A stretch of DNA of 62,593 bases, from NCBI GenBank assembly GCA_029378245.1, contig JARKIF010000181.1, forward strand, positions 1-62,593, in the 5' to 3' direction. Positions 12,143-23,419 of this stretch are shown here, in pieces. The notes under the pieces are model-generated. The model ran no database searches, was not told where the DNA came from, and worked only from the letters and a program-made list of their open reading frames with translations. The translations under genes and the position numbers were made by a program. Source of the stretch: Roridomyces roridus. Lineage: Eukaryota; Basidiomycota; Agaricomycetes; Agaricales; Mycenaceae. Positions within the stretch are counted from its first letter, which is position 1. Each line of letters opens with the position of its first letter.

Positions 12143-14098
12143 ATGAAGGTCGCTGTCGTTGGCTCTGGAGCCGCTGGACTCGCTGCTACTTGGGTGGGCT
12201 TTCTGTGTGCGCCAATCGTTCGAGTCTAACGCGAAGAGTAGCTTCTGAACGAGCATACCGACCATCAAGTCCATCTGTATGAAGCGGATGACCGCCCGGG
12301 CGGACACGCGAATACCGTCAAGTTTGTACCTCCAGGGAAGAAGGAGGAGGAGGGGGTATGGGTTGACACGTAAGTCCACGTCCATACCAGGATCCCCATC
12401 TGAATAGCTTTCTAGCGGTTTCGTACGAGCTCAATAAATGCGCGTCTCCTCATCTAACTTTGACCAGATCGTCTTCAATCCCAGCACGTACCCCAACTTT
12501 ATCAACTTCCTCAAGCAGCAAGGCATCCAATACGTCCCCACCGAAATGACCTTTAGCGTCTCTCGCGATCGCGGCGCGTTCGAGTGGGCGGGGGACAATC
12601 TCATGACGGTCTTCTGCCAGCCGTACCGCCTCGTCGATCCAGAGATGTGGTGTCTCTTGTATGACGTCCTGCGGTTCAACGCGTGCTGCAGGAGCATTAT
12701 CGCTACGCCTTACGACGGCACCGAAGAGTCGATTGGGGAGTACCTTGACCGGGAAGGGTATTCCGAGTCCTTCAAGGACAATTATCTGATCGTGAGCCTT
12801 CTGCCTTCATATCGTTCTGGGCCTCACGAAGATTGTAGCCGATGACTGCGTGTATATGGAGCACGCCCCCGGATAAATGTGCTATGGACTTTCCTGCCCG
12901 GACGCTGGTGCGTGCCTTCCTGCCCCTTGACTTTCGCTCATACGCGCCCAGATACAATTCTTGAACAATCACCACCTCTTGCAAATCACCGGCAAGCCTT
13001 CGTGGCTAACGTTAGCTGGCGGGAGGCAAGTCTCTTCATTGCGCGCAGAGCTCTTCTAATATACTCTGCAGCCGGGTCTACGTCAACAAGATACTTTCCA
13101 AGCTGCCAGCTGAGCAGCTGCACCTGTCGACGCCCATCGCGGCCGTCAGCACCGAGGAGGGCACGAGCGGCGTGCAACTGACCACGGCGGGTGGTGTGAT
13201 GGAGACGTACGACCACGTCATCTTTGCATGCCACTCGGATACGACACTCCAGATCCTGCGGGCGGGCGAGGGTATGACGAAGGACGAGGAGGAGATCCTG
13301 GGGATGTTCCAGTGGAATCGGAATGAGGCGATCCTTCATTCTGATGTTAATGTGAGTAGTGGAGCGCGAGGACGGAGTTGTGCATTGACTGTTCCGAGCA
13401 GCTCATGCCGCAGAGCAGACTTGCGTGGTCTTGCTGGAACTACCTCACGCAGTCGGTGCAGGACGCCCAGGGCAAACGCAAAGCGAATTCAGATCAAGTA
13501 TCTTTGTACGTGGCCATCCTCCTCTCCACGCGTCATCTTCTCACCCTCTTCCAGGACGTGTAAGTCACCTCCTCGAGTCCGGGGCACTTCAGCTGACTCT
13601 TCCCTAGACGGAATGAACGACCTCCAGCACATTTCCGAAAAGCAGCACGGCCCCGTCCTCGTCACGCTCAACCCGCCCTTCGAGCCCCGCACCGACCTCC
13701 AAGCAGGCCGGTGGCAGTACGACCACCCCGTGCTCGACAGCACCGCTATCCGCGCTCAGAAACGCATGTCGGAGATCCAGCATACGCGTGGGCTTTCGTA
13801 CGCCGGTGCGTGGCTCAAGTATGGGTTTCATGAAGATGCGTTTGCGTCGGGGTTGGCTGCTGCCAGGCTACTCGTCACCCAACAACAGATGCCGTTTGAG
13901 ATTGATTTGGAGGTGGATAGGAGGCCGCCGAGTGCGTGGGCCGCGGTGATGTTTTTTAGGCTGTTTGAGGGGAGTGGGGCGAGGGCTGGTGTGGCACTTG
14001 TAGGAGGGTGGGCTATCGGCGTTCTTGGGTGGGTGTTGTGGTCCGTTTTTGGGTGGGGGAAGGAGTTGAGGGAGGGGAAGAGGGTCAAGGTGGATTGA
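12143..14098 (+). CDS. FAD/NAD(P)-binding amine-oxidase-like oxidoreductase
   Basis: Flavin-dependent oxidoreductase of the NAD/FAD-binding family (COG2907-like). The dinucleotide-binding glycine motif VVGSGAAGLAA is at residues 4-14 and the acidic strand end LYEADDRPGGHANTV follows, as in amine oxidases. Downstream blocks include VDTGFIVFNPSTYPNF, WLTLAGG/SRVYVNKILSKLP, YDHVIFACHSD and GMNDLQHISEKQHGPVLVTLN. The tail contains LSYAGAWLKYGFHEDAFASG, typical of the FAD C-terminal contact, then a hydrophobic segment VGGWAIGVLGWVLWSVFGW that may anchor it to a membrane. At least seven short introns are needed, e.g. the donor after ATTW at about 12194 and 12473's acceptor GACCAG. The substrate is unknown. 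In bacteria relatives sit beside cyclopropane-fatty-acid synthases, but no such gene is seen here. Confidence 0.82.
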
Positions 14099-15271
14099 GT
14101 TTCGTGTCGCTTGGGGGTCGGTGTGTAGTGTACCTTTCTTGTTCATTCCCTCCACCGTCACGTGACTCGCGCGTCGATGGTCCGTGCACGAACGCGACTT
14201 TTGCGTTCCAAACAAGTTCCAGATATACCGAGGACCCGTCACCACCCGTCATGGCCCGTCGACGGCCGGGAACTAGTGTTGCCGTCGAGGTGAGTCCAAA
14301 TCGGTGTGGAGCTCGACTCGGGCAACGAGTTGATGGACTCGAGTAAACGAGCCGATGTCGAGTTGGTGTCGAGTCGGCAACTGTTGGTGATGGGCTGCCT
14401 ATTCTGGCAACGGACCATCATTTCGTCCTATTTTGTCCTGCATTACATGATGGCATCTGATGACATTGCCTTATGCAGCGGCTGATCAGCCACGTGAGAC
14501 AACTCGGCACTAACTCGCACTCCGCTCGGCTCGACTCGACAGATCGAGTTGGAACGAGTTGGTGACATCGGCTCAACTCAACTCAGCTCGACGGCAACAC
14601 TACCGGGAACGGGTACCCCGTCAGCCAAGGAATCGGACCCGGACCCGGCCGTCGAAATTGTGGCTTCAGAGGGCTGTACGGCCGGGCCGGAACTCGTCGT
14701 GACGGCTCGTTGACCCGTCATTTTGACGGTCGGGTCGGAGCCCTACTTAGACTGTAGAAGACCATGCCCACGGGATACTGTTTGATTTTGAAGCGAGCCG
14801 GGGGTCCCATGTCAAGTCACTGGCAGATGTTCGACAACATTCTGGCAGTCTGGCACCAGACACGCCAGAGCTTCAGTTACTGCCAGCAGCCAGAACGTGC
14901 CAGTAAGATTACATTTTCCTGATGCAGTCGGATTGTGCCAAAATATACTTTCTGTCTGATTTATCTGTTTACTGTGTTCGCCTGGCTTGGTCATGAATCC
15001 TCTGCCCAGGGTCACTCTGCTTACTCATCCTCCTGTCACTGGACTATCAGGACCACTGAATATCTGCCGGTGTCACCATCTGATTTACTGAATTACCATA
15101 TTTTGCTGTTACTGTACAGCCGCCGTATTTTATCTGTTGAGCGGATTTGGTGCTTGATTGCTCCCATTCAGCATCATTGACCATTTTCCCTCACTCATTC
15201 AACTTGCGTGGCCAACGACAAGCCTGATCAAATTCCGAATAGTATTTTTATACATTGTCACAAGGCGTGCT
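14099..15271. other. Gene-poor, transposon-rich spacer
   Basis: No gene was recognised. The sequence around 14240-14270 and 14610-14760 is rich in CCCGTC/GACGGG words and may be an older repeat. Its right side ends in GAGCCCTA near 14745, which resembles a hAT-like end in reverse complement, but I cannot find the matching left end. A younger 329-bp element is inserted into it. Confidence 0.5.
14274..14602. mobile_element. hAT-like MITE, 329 bp, 8-bp target duplication
   Basis: The left end is TAGTGTTGCCGTCGAG and the right end is its exact reverse complement. The flanks carry the same 8 bases, CCGGGAAC, at 14266-14273 and 14603-14610. Ends starting TAG plus an 8-bp duplication are typical of the hAT superfamily. 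The interior has repeated GAGTTGG / ACTCG words near both ends and no coding capacity, so it is non-autonomous. Confidence 0.88.
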
Positions 15272-15279
15272 CTCAATAG

Positions 15280-16380
15280 TAGGGCTGGGCACCGTAACCG
15301 TACCCTACGGAATACGGCTCCGTAATATGGACACGGTGCCGTGCCGTGGCCCCTGGTAGTGGTCTTGACACGGCCCGTGTCCAACACGGCCGTGTGCCGT
15401 ATTTCCCGTAAAAACACGGCCGTTACGGCCGTAATACGGAAATGCTCGGCAACATCCTCTAAATGCTGTTATCGCGGGTGATTTGTGTCAGAATTGTCTC
15501 ACCCAGCGATTTGGGAACTTGTACAACTGCGGAAACACCATCCCCTTTGGATGAGCCGGCATCTGGGGGCTGCCGTGGGTATTGTCGATGTCTACGGAGT
15601 CATAGTTCGATTGGTCTAATTAGATATCCCCAAGAGCGATTTCACGTTGCTTGGTGGCCGTAATGCAAAGATTTCTTGTTGGAGCTTTGCCGAGTTGACC
15701 AGCTTTTAGCACATTCTCAACCACACACTTGTTGAAGAGGGGGGTCAAGCAAACTGTGCCCGTTTCTGTCTGTCAGTTGAGTATGTGCAGAAGTTTGCAG
15801 AGGATACAACACGTACCGCGACGTCAGTTGACAGAGCTGAACGGCCTTGACCCAGTTCCGAGCCCTAGCCGCTGGTGCCGAACGGGAGGATCAGAGGACA
15901 CCGCCAGAGAGGGACCAAGGCGATCACCAAGAGGAGCCAAGAGCGGAGGCACGGTCGGTCGGCTGGCGGCGTGTCAGGGCTGTCATCCTTTCGGGGAAAT
16001 CTAATTAGACCAATCAAACGGTTCCTCATGTCTACGGTAGCCATATCAATGCATCAAACATGCCATCAACCTTCAAAGCCGGCGGCGGCGGACGTGCCCC
16101 GCCCAAATTCTGCACGAAGAAGGATGGGTATGCATGGGAGAGGTGCTTCATATCATAAGATTCAATGCCGATGCTCACAATCATCCAGGAATTCAGACTC
16201 TCATGAGAAATGATTGGCCATCAATTTACGGCCGTGTTACGGAAATACGGCCGTATACGGCACCGTAGCGTACCGTGAGTGGTTGATGCTACCATTCTAC
16301 GGGCCGTAATGTCACGGCTGTGTCTCAATACGGCCGTATCAATTACGGCCGTGTCCGTTACGGTACGGTGCCCAGCCCTA
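15280..16380. mobile_element. Non-autonomous hAT-like element, 1101 bp
   Basis: The terminal inverted repeat is 17 perfect bases (TAGGGCTGGGCACCGTA). The 8-bp target duplication CTCAATAG lies at 15272-15279 and 16381-16388. The outer 150 bases on each side are packed with CGGCCGT / ACGGCCGTA words in both orientations, likely transposase-binding subterminal repeats. No transposase-like frame is present inside, so movement would depend on another hAT copy. Perfect ends and duplication suggest fairly recent insertion. Confidence 0.92.
15609..16017. repeat. Internal inverted repeat within the hAT element
   Basis: GATTGGTCTAATTAGAT at about 15609-15625 is matched by its reverse complement ATCTAATTAGACCAATC at about 15999-16015, with partial extension outward (CCCC/GGGG side). 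This may be a nested older foldback or the former ends of another element. Confidence 0.7.
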
Positions 16381-16447
16381 CTCAATAGTGCCCACCGGGG
16401 CCTGTCCGAGGACCAAGAGCGACGAGTTGTATTCCACCACACATGTA

Positions 16448-16701
16448 CAGCGGTTTTCAAAACAGTATACGGGTTTTGATGCAGCGCTCCACCTTCATTT
16501 GTGTTGACCTCTGTATGCCGGCGCGTCTGCTTCGACTCCACTCGCCTGCCCGGAAAGGGAAATGCCGTCTAGCCATGGCACAGCTCTCAATTGAGTTGTG
16601 GAGTTGAGTGGAGCAGAAGCTCGACTCTCTGTCAAACAAAGGTCAGCAAAAATGTACGTGGAGCGGGGCTCCAAACCCGTATACTGTTTTGAAAACCGCT
16701 G
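16448..16701. mobile_element. TA-flanked MITE, 254 bp
   Basis: The left end CAGCGGTTTTCAAAACAGTA continues to CGGGTTT and is mirrored at the right end in reverse complement, about 28 bases in all. The element is flanked by TA at 16446-16447 and 16702-16703, the target duplication of Tc1/mariner-type elements. It has no coding capacity. It lies 60 bases from the right duplication of the 1101-bp hAT-like element. Confidence 0.85.
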
Positions 16702-17073
16702 TAACATATTCGACCTACGGGCTGAACATAATGAGTCGCAGCGGCGAGGCCCGATTGTGTTGCACCCTGCTGATTATCAATGATAGGCACCATGGTAGTA
16801 GCTTGGCAGTGACCCGGAACAGCCGGTGGCTCGGCAAACAGGAAGCACCAGCAAGACAGCCGTATACGGTACGGATTAGTCTGCTGTCAAACACGCCCGT
16901 CTGGCAGGGGCCACCCAATCGACGTCATCACCCAAAAGGGATGTGTCACGTGGTCCTTTTTTCGTGTCAGTTCGAGCCCGCCGCTCGTCGACTATTTTTT
17001 TGAGCTTAAATACTTGCCGAATACACTCCACGCTGGGCAGAAATTGAAAGGAATGTGATACTGAGTAAGTATA

Positions 17074-17545
17074 CTACCACCAGCAGTGAAAGGGATCATA
17101 GTAGATGACACAGATTGGGTTGGGCTCATTAGTCTGCCGCCAATACAGGAATACAGGGCACCCCTCCCGAGTTCTAACCGCCTTCGTCTTGAAAATCCTT
17201 CGCTCCGCCTCCCAATTCATGCGAATAACAGTACGTCGAGGACGCGACAACGTCTCAGCGCCAAATGTCTGTACGTAGCCGGTGGAAAGCAGGAGATCAC
17301 GCACTCCGCCGTCGGTGTGCGCAGTGATGAGGGACGAAGAGGGTGGAGCGGCGAGAGAACTCTGTGGCACCGATGCTGTCGGCACAGGTAACAGACTCAA
17401 TTCTCCTCCACATGGACGGATCTGGGTAGAGAGTATGAGGGAAATGGACAGAGAAGGAGTGCCAGTAACGCACCTGAAACCCAATACCAACATCCTCCAA
17501 TGGTAATTGTGTCGCGTACGGTCCCCCGTCACCTATCAAGTTCAG
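17074..17545 (-). CDS. Unrecognised short two-exon frame
   Basis: On the minus strand a segment reading IGDGGPYATQLPLEDVGIGF is followed by a GTGCGT donor and, about 98 bases later, a CAG acceptor leading into a frame with RTVIRMNWEAERRIFKTKAV and ending YYDPFHCWW. The composition looks protein-like and the splice signals are plausible. I do not recognise the family and no start codon with good support is visible. It may be a fragment of a larger decayed gene. Confidence 0.3.
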
Positions 17546-17776
17546 CGGGTAGCATGTTCACGGATCAGAAGTCATACGGCGATCACATCAAATTTCTATA
17601 TTTGGCAGTCCGGCATCCCGGAGTGATCACGGATCACGGAAAATTTGGCGAATGTATGCTTTCCGAGGCCAGAAAACTGTTTGCCACCGTCACCACTGCC
17701 AAATAGGTTCAGTTCAGGGGCCGCCGTCACCCGTCACCTGAACGTACGGTCAAAATAGTACAGTATACCTGGGTAG

Positions 17777-17836
17777 GGTGCACATTATAATATGCACCAC
17801 CCCTGGAAAAGCAAGGTGCACAATATAATGTGCACT
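17777..17836. repeat. Pair of near-palindromes
   Basis: GGTGCACATTATAATATGCA(CC) and, about 20 bases later, GTGCACAATATAATGTGCAC are each near-perfect dyads with the same TGCAC arms. They lie about 200 bases beyond the stop of the NACHT-ankyrin gene on its 3' side, so a role in RNA folding or factor binding is possible but unproven. Confidence 0.6.
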
Positions 17837-18024
17837 TGTGGCCAGACCCGTGCACATTCAAATAATGGGACTACTGGGACTGGTGCGCGACAAGACTATA
17901 TGTCGCCCTTCTAGCTGATCACAGTTCATACATACCTTTATCTAGGTGGAAACAATACACCCTAATAGGGTACCTTAATCATCTGCCTGTAGTGCTGATC
18001 ACTGGTAAGTATTTCACGGTTTTG

Positions 18025-21000
18025 CTACAGATGACACATGGCTGAGATATCAACAGTGCCAGTTTCTGCTGATGGGGGCAACAGACATGCAGAGTCAAAA
18101 AAGCATTCAGGATCCAATGCAGTGAGGTATGAATCTGAATCTGTGGAATCATCAGAGCCAGATGAGTGGGATCCATCTGAATCATTGTCGACAGGGCCAA
18201 ATGATGGTCCAGGTTGTCTGAGCAGCTTGGCAATGTCAAGGTGGCCATTTGAGGAGGCAAATTCCACTGGAGTCCAGCCATTGTCCTCCTTAGCAACATC
18301 GACTGATGCTCCATGTTCAAGAAGCAGCTTTGCAATGTCAGAGTGGCCATAGCGGGAGGCATAGAGCAGCAGTGTCCAGCCATCCTCCTTAGCAACATTG
18401 ACTGATGCCCCATGTTCAACAAGCAACTTTGCAATGTCGAAGTGGCCATACGAGCAGGCATAGAGCAACGGAGTCCAGCCATCCTCTTTAGCAACATTGA
18501 CTGATGCTCCATGTTCAACAAGCAGCTTTGCAATGTCAAGGTGGCCATACCAGGAGGCATAGAGAAGCGGAGTCCAGCCATCCTCCTTAGCAACATCGAC
18601 CGATGCCCCATGTTCAACAAGCAACTTTGCAATGTGGAAGTGGCCATACCAGGAGGCATAGAGCAGCGGAGTCCAGCCATCCTCTTTAGCAACATCAACT
18701 GATGCCCCATGTTCAACAAGCAGCTTTGCAATGTCAAAGTGGCCATAGCGGGAGGTATAGAGCAGCGGAGTCCAGCCATCTTCCTCAGCAACATCAACTG
18801 ATGCTCCATGCTCAACAAGCAGCTTTGCAATGTCAAGGTAGCCATTGCGGGAGGCAAGGTGCAGTGGAGTCCAGCCATCCTCTTTAGTAACATCAACATG
18901 TTCAACAAGCAGCTTTGCAATATCAAGGTGACCGTGTCGGGTGGCAAGGTGCAGCGGAGTCCAGCCATCCTCCTTAGCAACATCAACTAATGACCCATGT
19001 TCAACAAGCAGCTTTGCAATGTGGAAGTGGCCATACCAGGAGGCATAGAGCAGCGGAGTCCAGCCATCCTCCTTAGCAACATTGACTGATGCTCCATGTT
19101 CAACAAGCAGCTTTGCAATGTCAAGGTGGCCATAGCGGGAGGTATAGAGCAGTGGAGTCCAACCATCCTCCTCAGCAACATCAACTGATGCTCTATGGTC
19201 AACAAGCAGCTTTGCAATGTCAAAGTGCCCATACCGGGCGGCATAAAGCAGCGGACTCCAGCAATCCTCTTGAGCAACATAGACATGTTCAACAAGCAAC
19301 TTTGCAATGCCAAGGTGGCCATACCGGGTGGCAAGGTGCAGTGGAGTCCAGCCATCCTCCTCAGCAGCATTGACTGATGCCCTATGTTCAACCACCCGGT
19401 TTGCAATGTTACGGTTTGCAATGTTACCGTGTCCATACTGAGAAGCATAGAGCAGGGGAGTCAAGCCATCCTTCTCAGCAACCCAGACTGATGCCCTATG
19501 TTCAAGAAGCAGCTTTGCAATGTCAGGGTTGCAGTTACAGGAGGCATAGAGCAGCGGAGTCCAGCCATCCCTGTCTGCAACATCAACTGATGCCCCATGT
19601 TCAACAAGTAACTTTGCAATGTCAAGATAGCCATACCGGGTGGCAAAGTGTAGTGGAGTCCAGCCATTCTCTTCTGCAACCTTGACTGATGCCCCATGCT
19701 TCACAAGCAGCTGTGCAATGTCAAGGTGGCTATACCGGGTGGCAAGGTGCAGTGGAGTCCAGTGATCCTCCTCTGCAGCATTGACTGAGGCCTCATGTTC
19801 AACAAGCAGCTTCGCAATGTCAAAGTGGCCATGTCGGGTGGCAAGGTGCAGGGGGGTCCAGCCATTCCTGTCTGCAACATTGACTGAGGCCCCATGTTCA
19901 ACAAGCAGTTTTGCTATGTCAAGCTGGTTATACAAGGAGGCAAGGTGCAGGGGGGTCCAGCCATTCCTGTCTGCAACATCGACTGAGGCCCCATGTTCAA
20001 CAAGCAGCTTTGCAATGTTTGTTATGGTGGCCATACTGAGAGGCACAGAGCAGCGGAGTCCTGCCTTTCCCATCTGCAACATTGACTGATGCTCCATGTT
20101 CAACAAGCAACTTTGCAATGCCAGTCTGCAGCATTGACTGATGCTCCATGTTCAACAAGCAGCTTTGTAATGTCCAGGTGACCATACCAGGCCAGCTGCA
20201 GCAGAGTCTGGCCATTCGCCTCAGCCACATCAACTGATGCCCCATGTTCTATGAGCAGCTTTGCAATGTCCAGGTGGCCATACCAGGAGGCAAGGTGCAG
20301 TGGAGTCTGGCCATTCCTCCCTGCAGTCTCAACTGATGCTCCATGTTCAACAAGCAGCTTCACAATTCCAAGGTGGCCATCTCGGGACACGGAATGCAAT
20401 GAAGTCTGGCCATACCCGTCAATGACATCAACTGGCATCTTCCTATCAACAAGCAAAGCCAATACCCCTCTTTGAAACCCCATTTGTGTGCACATAGATA
20501 TTGCTGGTAAAGTGTGGTCATTCCATCCCCGTAATTTACACAACACACTGTATTGGCTACTTCCATCCTCAAGCAGATCCATTGTTGATGGGATTAGCTG
20601 CTCCTGGTCTCTTGCATCACAGTTCCTCATGTGATTGAACCAGTGTTGAGAAGCATATGCTGCAAGTGGGTACTCCACCTCACGTTGCCAATCCACCTCA
20701 CTTTGCCAAGCCAGGTAATGATCATTTTCTGAAAACACAAGGAGATAACGGATACAAGTCTGTGCAATGAACTTTTGTGAGATACTCCTGCTGAGATCAA
20801 GAATGGATCCATGCTCTTGATAAAACTGTTGGGAAAGGACATAGTCTCGCACAGAAGAGTGTGCAAAACTGATTAATTCACGGTGATATTCATTGGTGTT
20901 TATCACAATGAGGCCGTCAAGGATGTTGAAAAGTCTTGAGTTACCTGACCGTCTTTGAGGATGATAGACTGATGTCTTAAGATCAGAAAAGTCAAAATTG

Positions 21001-22330
21001 GCCAGGTCCAAGCGAAAAGCAAGGGCATCTGCAAGCTCCTCTGGTGATAGCTCTCTCTGTGAAAACACAAGCCACCGTAGTATTGCTTGAATGAAAACAG
21101 ATGGCAGTTTTGGCTCCTCCTTTGCATGTTTTAGGAAACGGCTGTAGATGCTGAAGAGATCAGCTGGCAGAACTGCAAGGATCTCATCCCATTCATCCTC
21201 CCAATGACAATGACCTAGCTCAATGATGAAGCAAGCTGCCATGCGGAACCTGCTTGCATGCTTAGTTTAGGCTGAGGCTTTACATAAATCTGACTCACAT
21301 TCCATTGCTCTGTTTCACAATTTGATTGGTGACTGTTTGGGCATGCTTAGAGTCACTGGACATTGCCAAAATCTTGCTGTGAACCAAGGATCTGATGTCC
21401 TCATCCAAGATTGATGCATGCAGCTGTATCAAAGGAATGCTCTGGAACCCAGTTTGGAATTGCTGGACAGGCTGACTTGTGAACAGCAGATGTAGGCCCT
21501 CTGTGGAAGAGAGCTTGTCCACAAATTCAACAAGAACTGTCCAATCATTCTTTTGGCATTCATCCAGCCCATCCAGAACAATGTACACCTGTCCTAGTTC
21601 TCCAATCAAATTGGCAAGGAGATCTTGGAGATCTTTAATCTGTGGCTGTATTTTGCCTTTTCCCAGTGTTTCATGAAATGTTGAAAGAATGCCGTGTGAA
21701 GTGGATGACATCTCAGAGAGCTGCCAGACAATTGAGCGCAACATAATGTTCAGGCTCTGTCTGTCATTCCTGAAGTCAAAAAAGAAATAGGAGACTGCTT
21801 TGCCACTCTTGACAAGGTTGTCAATGAGTGTTGAGCTATTCATGTCAGCAGAGATAGTGCCTTGCAACGGTCAAGTACCTGAGTACACTTTTCCCAGTTC
21901 CAGCTGAAATTGATTAGATATGATGAGCATTGAAACAGAAACAAAGCCAACATACAAATTCCCTGGATCCACAAACTACCAGGTGTCCTGGTCCAACTAA
22001 TGAGCTGATCGTGCTGAAGCAGCCAAGTCCCAGTATCCTTGTAGCGGAGCTCTTGCAGCTAATGTTGTCTGTCCTGTGTATTGGGAGGATTTCCCAACCA
22101 CTTGTACAGATCATCATTGGATCTATACAAAGATGAGACCAAGATCTATGCCTAGAGAAAATGTGATTAACCCTTGGATATTACTATCACACAATAATCA
22201 ATCAACTTTGTCGAAATGGTGCCAAAAAAAGCTTACACATTGACAATGGGGTTTCCTCCAGGACCACCGGTACCCCCCATTTCATTTCCTGCTCCACCAG
22301 CCCCCCCTGGGCCACCTATAGCCACAGATT
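18025..22330 (-). pseudogene. NACHT-ankyrin (NLR-like) protein gene, disrupted
   Basis: Fungal NOD-like receptor architecture, of the kind linked to non-self recognition. In order: a glycine-rich segment GGPGGAGGAGNEMGGTGGPG near 22310; ELRYKDTGTWLL; a Walker A GISGTGKSVLS rebuilt across an intron ending TTTCAG (about 21900); YFFFDFRND; Walker B VYIVLDGLDEC near 21590; then about 23 ankyrin repeats; and an acidic serine/aspartate tail ending ISAMCHL at 18025. Defects: an in-frame TAG at 22059-22061 just before LQELRYKD, a repeat truncated and frameshifted at about 20110-20120 (NAADW joined to IAKLLVEH), and a second shift at about 20005-20020. The nonsense change is a substitution, so decay is more likely here than simple consensus error. 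A 40-base intron removing the TAG is conceivable but would delete conserved residues. The N-terminal effector exon was not found. Confidence 0.75.
18280..20480 (-). repeat. Array of 99-bp ankyrin-coding repeats
   Basis: About 23 units of 33 codons with the consensus IAKLLVEHGASVDVAKEDGW then TPLLYASRYGHLD. Neighbouring units differ at only a few positions, mainly the two residues after the N/D-V-A block and the YAS/HLA segment. Two units (near 19275 and 18890) lack the GASV codons, and one near 19400 carries a short insertion reading NIANRN. The high identity implies recent unequal exchange or gene conversion. Confidence 0.92.
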
Positions 22331-22339
22331 ATGAATCCT

Positions 22340-23400
22340 CAGAATCCCACTCTCTTGGATTTGAGTCTTGACACACCGTAGACATTCACATTCCCACCTC
22401 TCCCGAGTCGGTGAATGTCAGACAGCATGAGCTTGATCTGCATATTGTCATCCTACGGAGCGGGAAAGCAAAGAGCGCCGCTCACAACAAGCAGAGAACT
22501 CCGAAAGGTGATGGTAGGAAGCAACGAGGATGCCAGCGTGCAGGCACAAATCTGCACAAACTTTCTCATGATCCAAGAGAATTCCAAATCGGGAATGATT
22601 AAATTTTGCAACGAAACAGCTGTACAAGACGGAGCTGGCGACATGTAAACGAGAGAGGATAAAGGAGTACCATCTGAGTACGGGATAGTAGCATCTGAGC
22701 ATTCCACCTAATCATCCACGCCGCATACGGAGTGTCGAGACTCGAGGGTCTGTAAAAGAGACTACACGCCGCACGGACACGGCAACGATGCGGTGGGATA
22801 TGATCTCGACCCTTCTTGACCGGGCCACAGCACAGGATGTGACCGCCGGCGAGGCGGCCGGGGTCTATTGGAACTTGCCCGTCAAAACAAGAGAAGCAGA
22901 GACATTCGAGGGTTACACCTACATTATGCCGGATGCATCCTTCTCGCAGCCTGCACCGAGCTCGATACGTCAAGGCGCCGCAAGACGAGCTTTACTTGAA
23001 TATCTTCGGAGATCACCATCCTCCTTCCTTTATCAAGCAGGCACTGCATTAGACTGCTCATATTACACAAGCGACATGTAAGTCGTCCCCAGGGTCGAAA
23101 GAGATGAGGACAACGTCGTGGAGGACCATGCCGTTGGTCTGATGCAAGAGAAACGGCCGTCCCCCACAGGGTTGCGGATACACGGCTGTCGATGGATAGC
23201 GAGAAATCTGCAGACTGAGACACTATCAGCCAAGATCGAGGAGGACGGGAGAAAACGCACAGGCTCCCCGTCCGCTGGAAGACAGACCCCTGAATCATAT
23301 TCGGCGGTGTACCAGGCATCGGCGGCCGTAAGAGCGGAGACATAGTACGCTGCCGCTCGAGTGCTGCTGGGACCACAAGCACGTCGTCGTCGACAGACTA
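22340..23400. other. No supported gene
   Basis: Intergenic stretch 5' of the NACHT-ankyrin gene. Open frames occur on both strands but none has recognisable motifs. The missing first exon of that gene may lie here. Confidence 0.4.
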
Positions 23401-23419
23401 GCACCAGAGGAGATATCCG

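Noticed and set aside
17979..18986. 335-codon minus-strand frame rich in MLL..MAGL..TLQSCLL
   Set aside because: It is the shifted frame of the ankyrin repeats; repeat periodicity keeps a second frame open without coding meaning.
18038..20089. Several plus-strand frames across the ankyrin array
   Set aside because: Antisense shadows of the repeats with the same 99-bp period.
18280..20480. Regular direct repeats resembling a CRISPR-like array
   Set aside because: The 99-bp period is a multiple of three, the repeats encode ankyrin units continuously, and there are no short unique spacers.
22788..23081. Plus-strand frame with MRWDMISTLLDRATAQDV
   Set aside because: No recognisable domain, start context or splice partners, and no support from neighbours.
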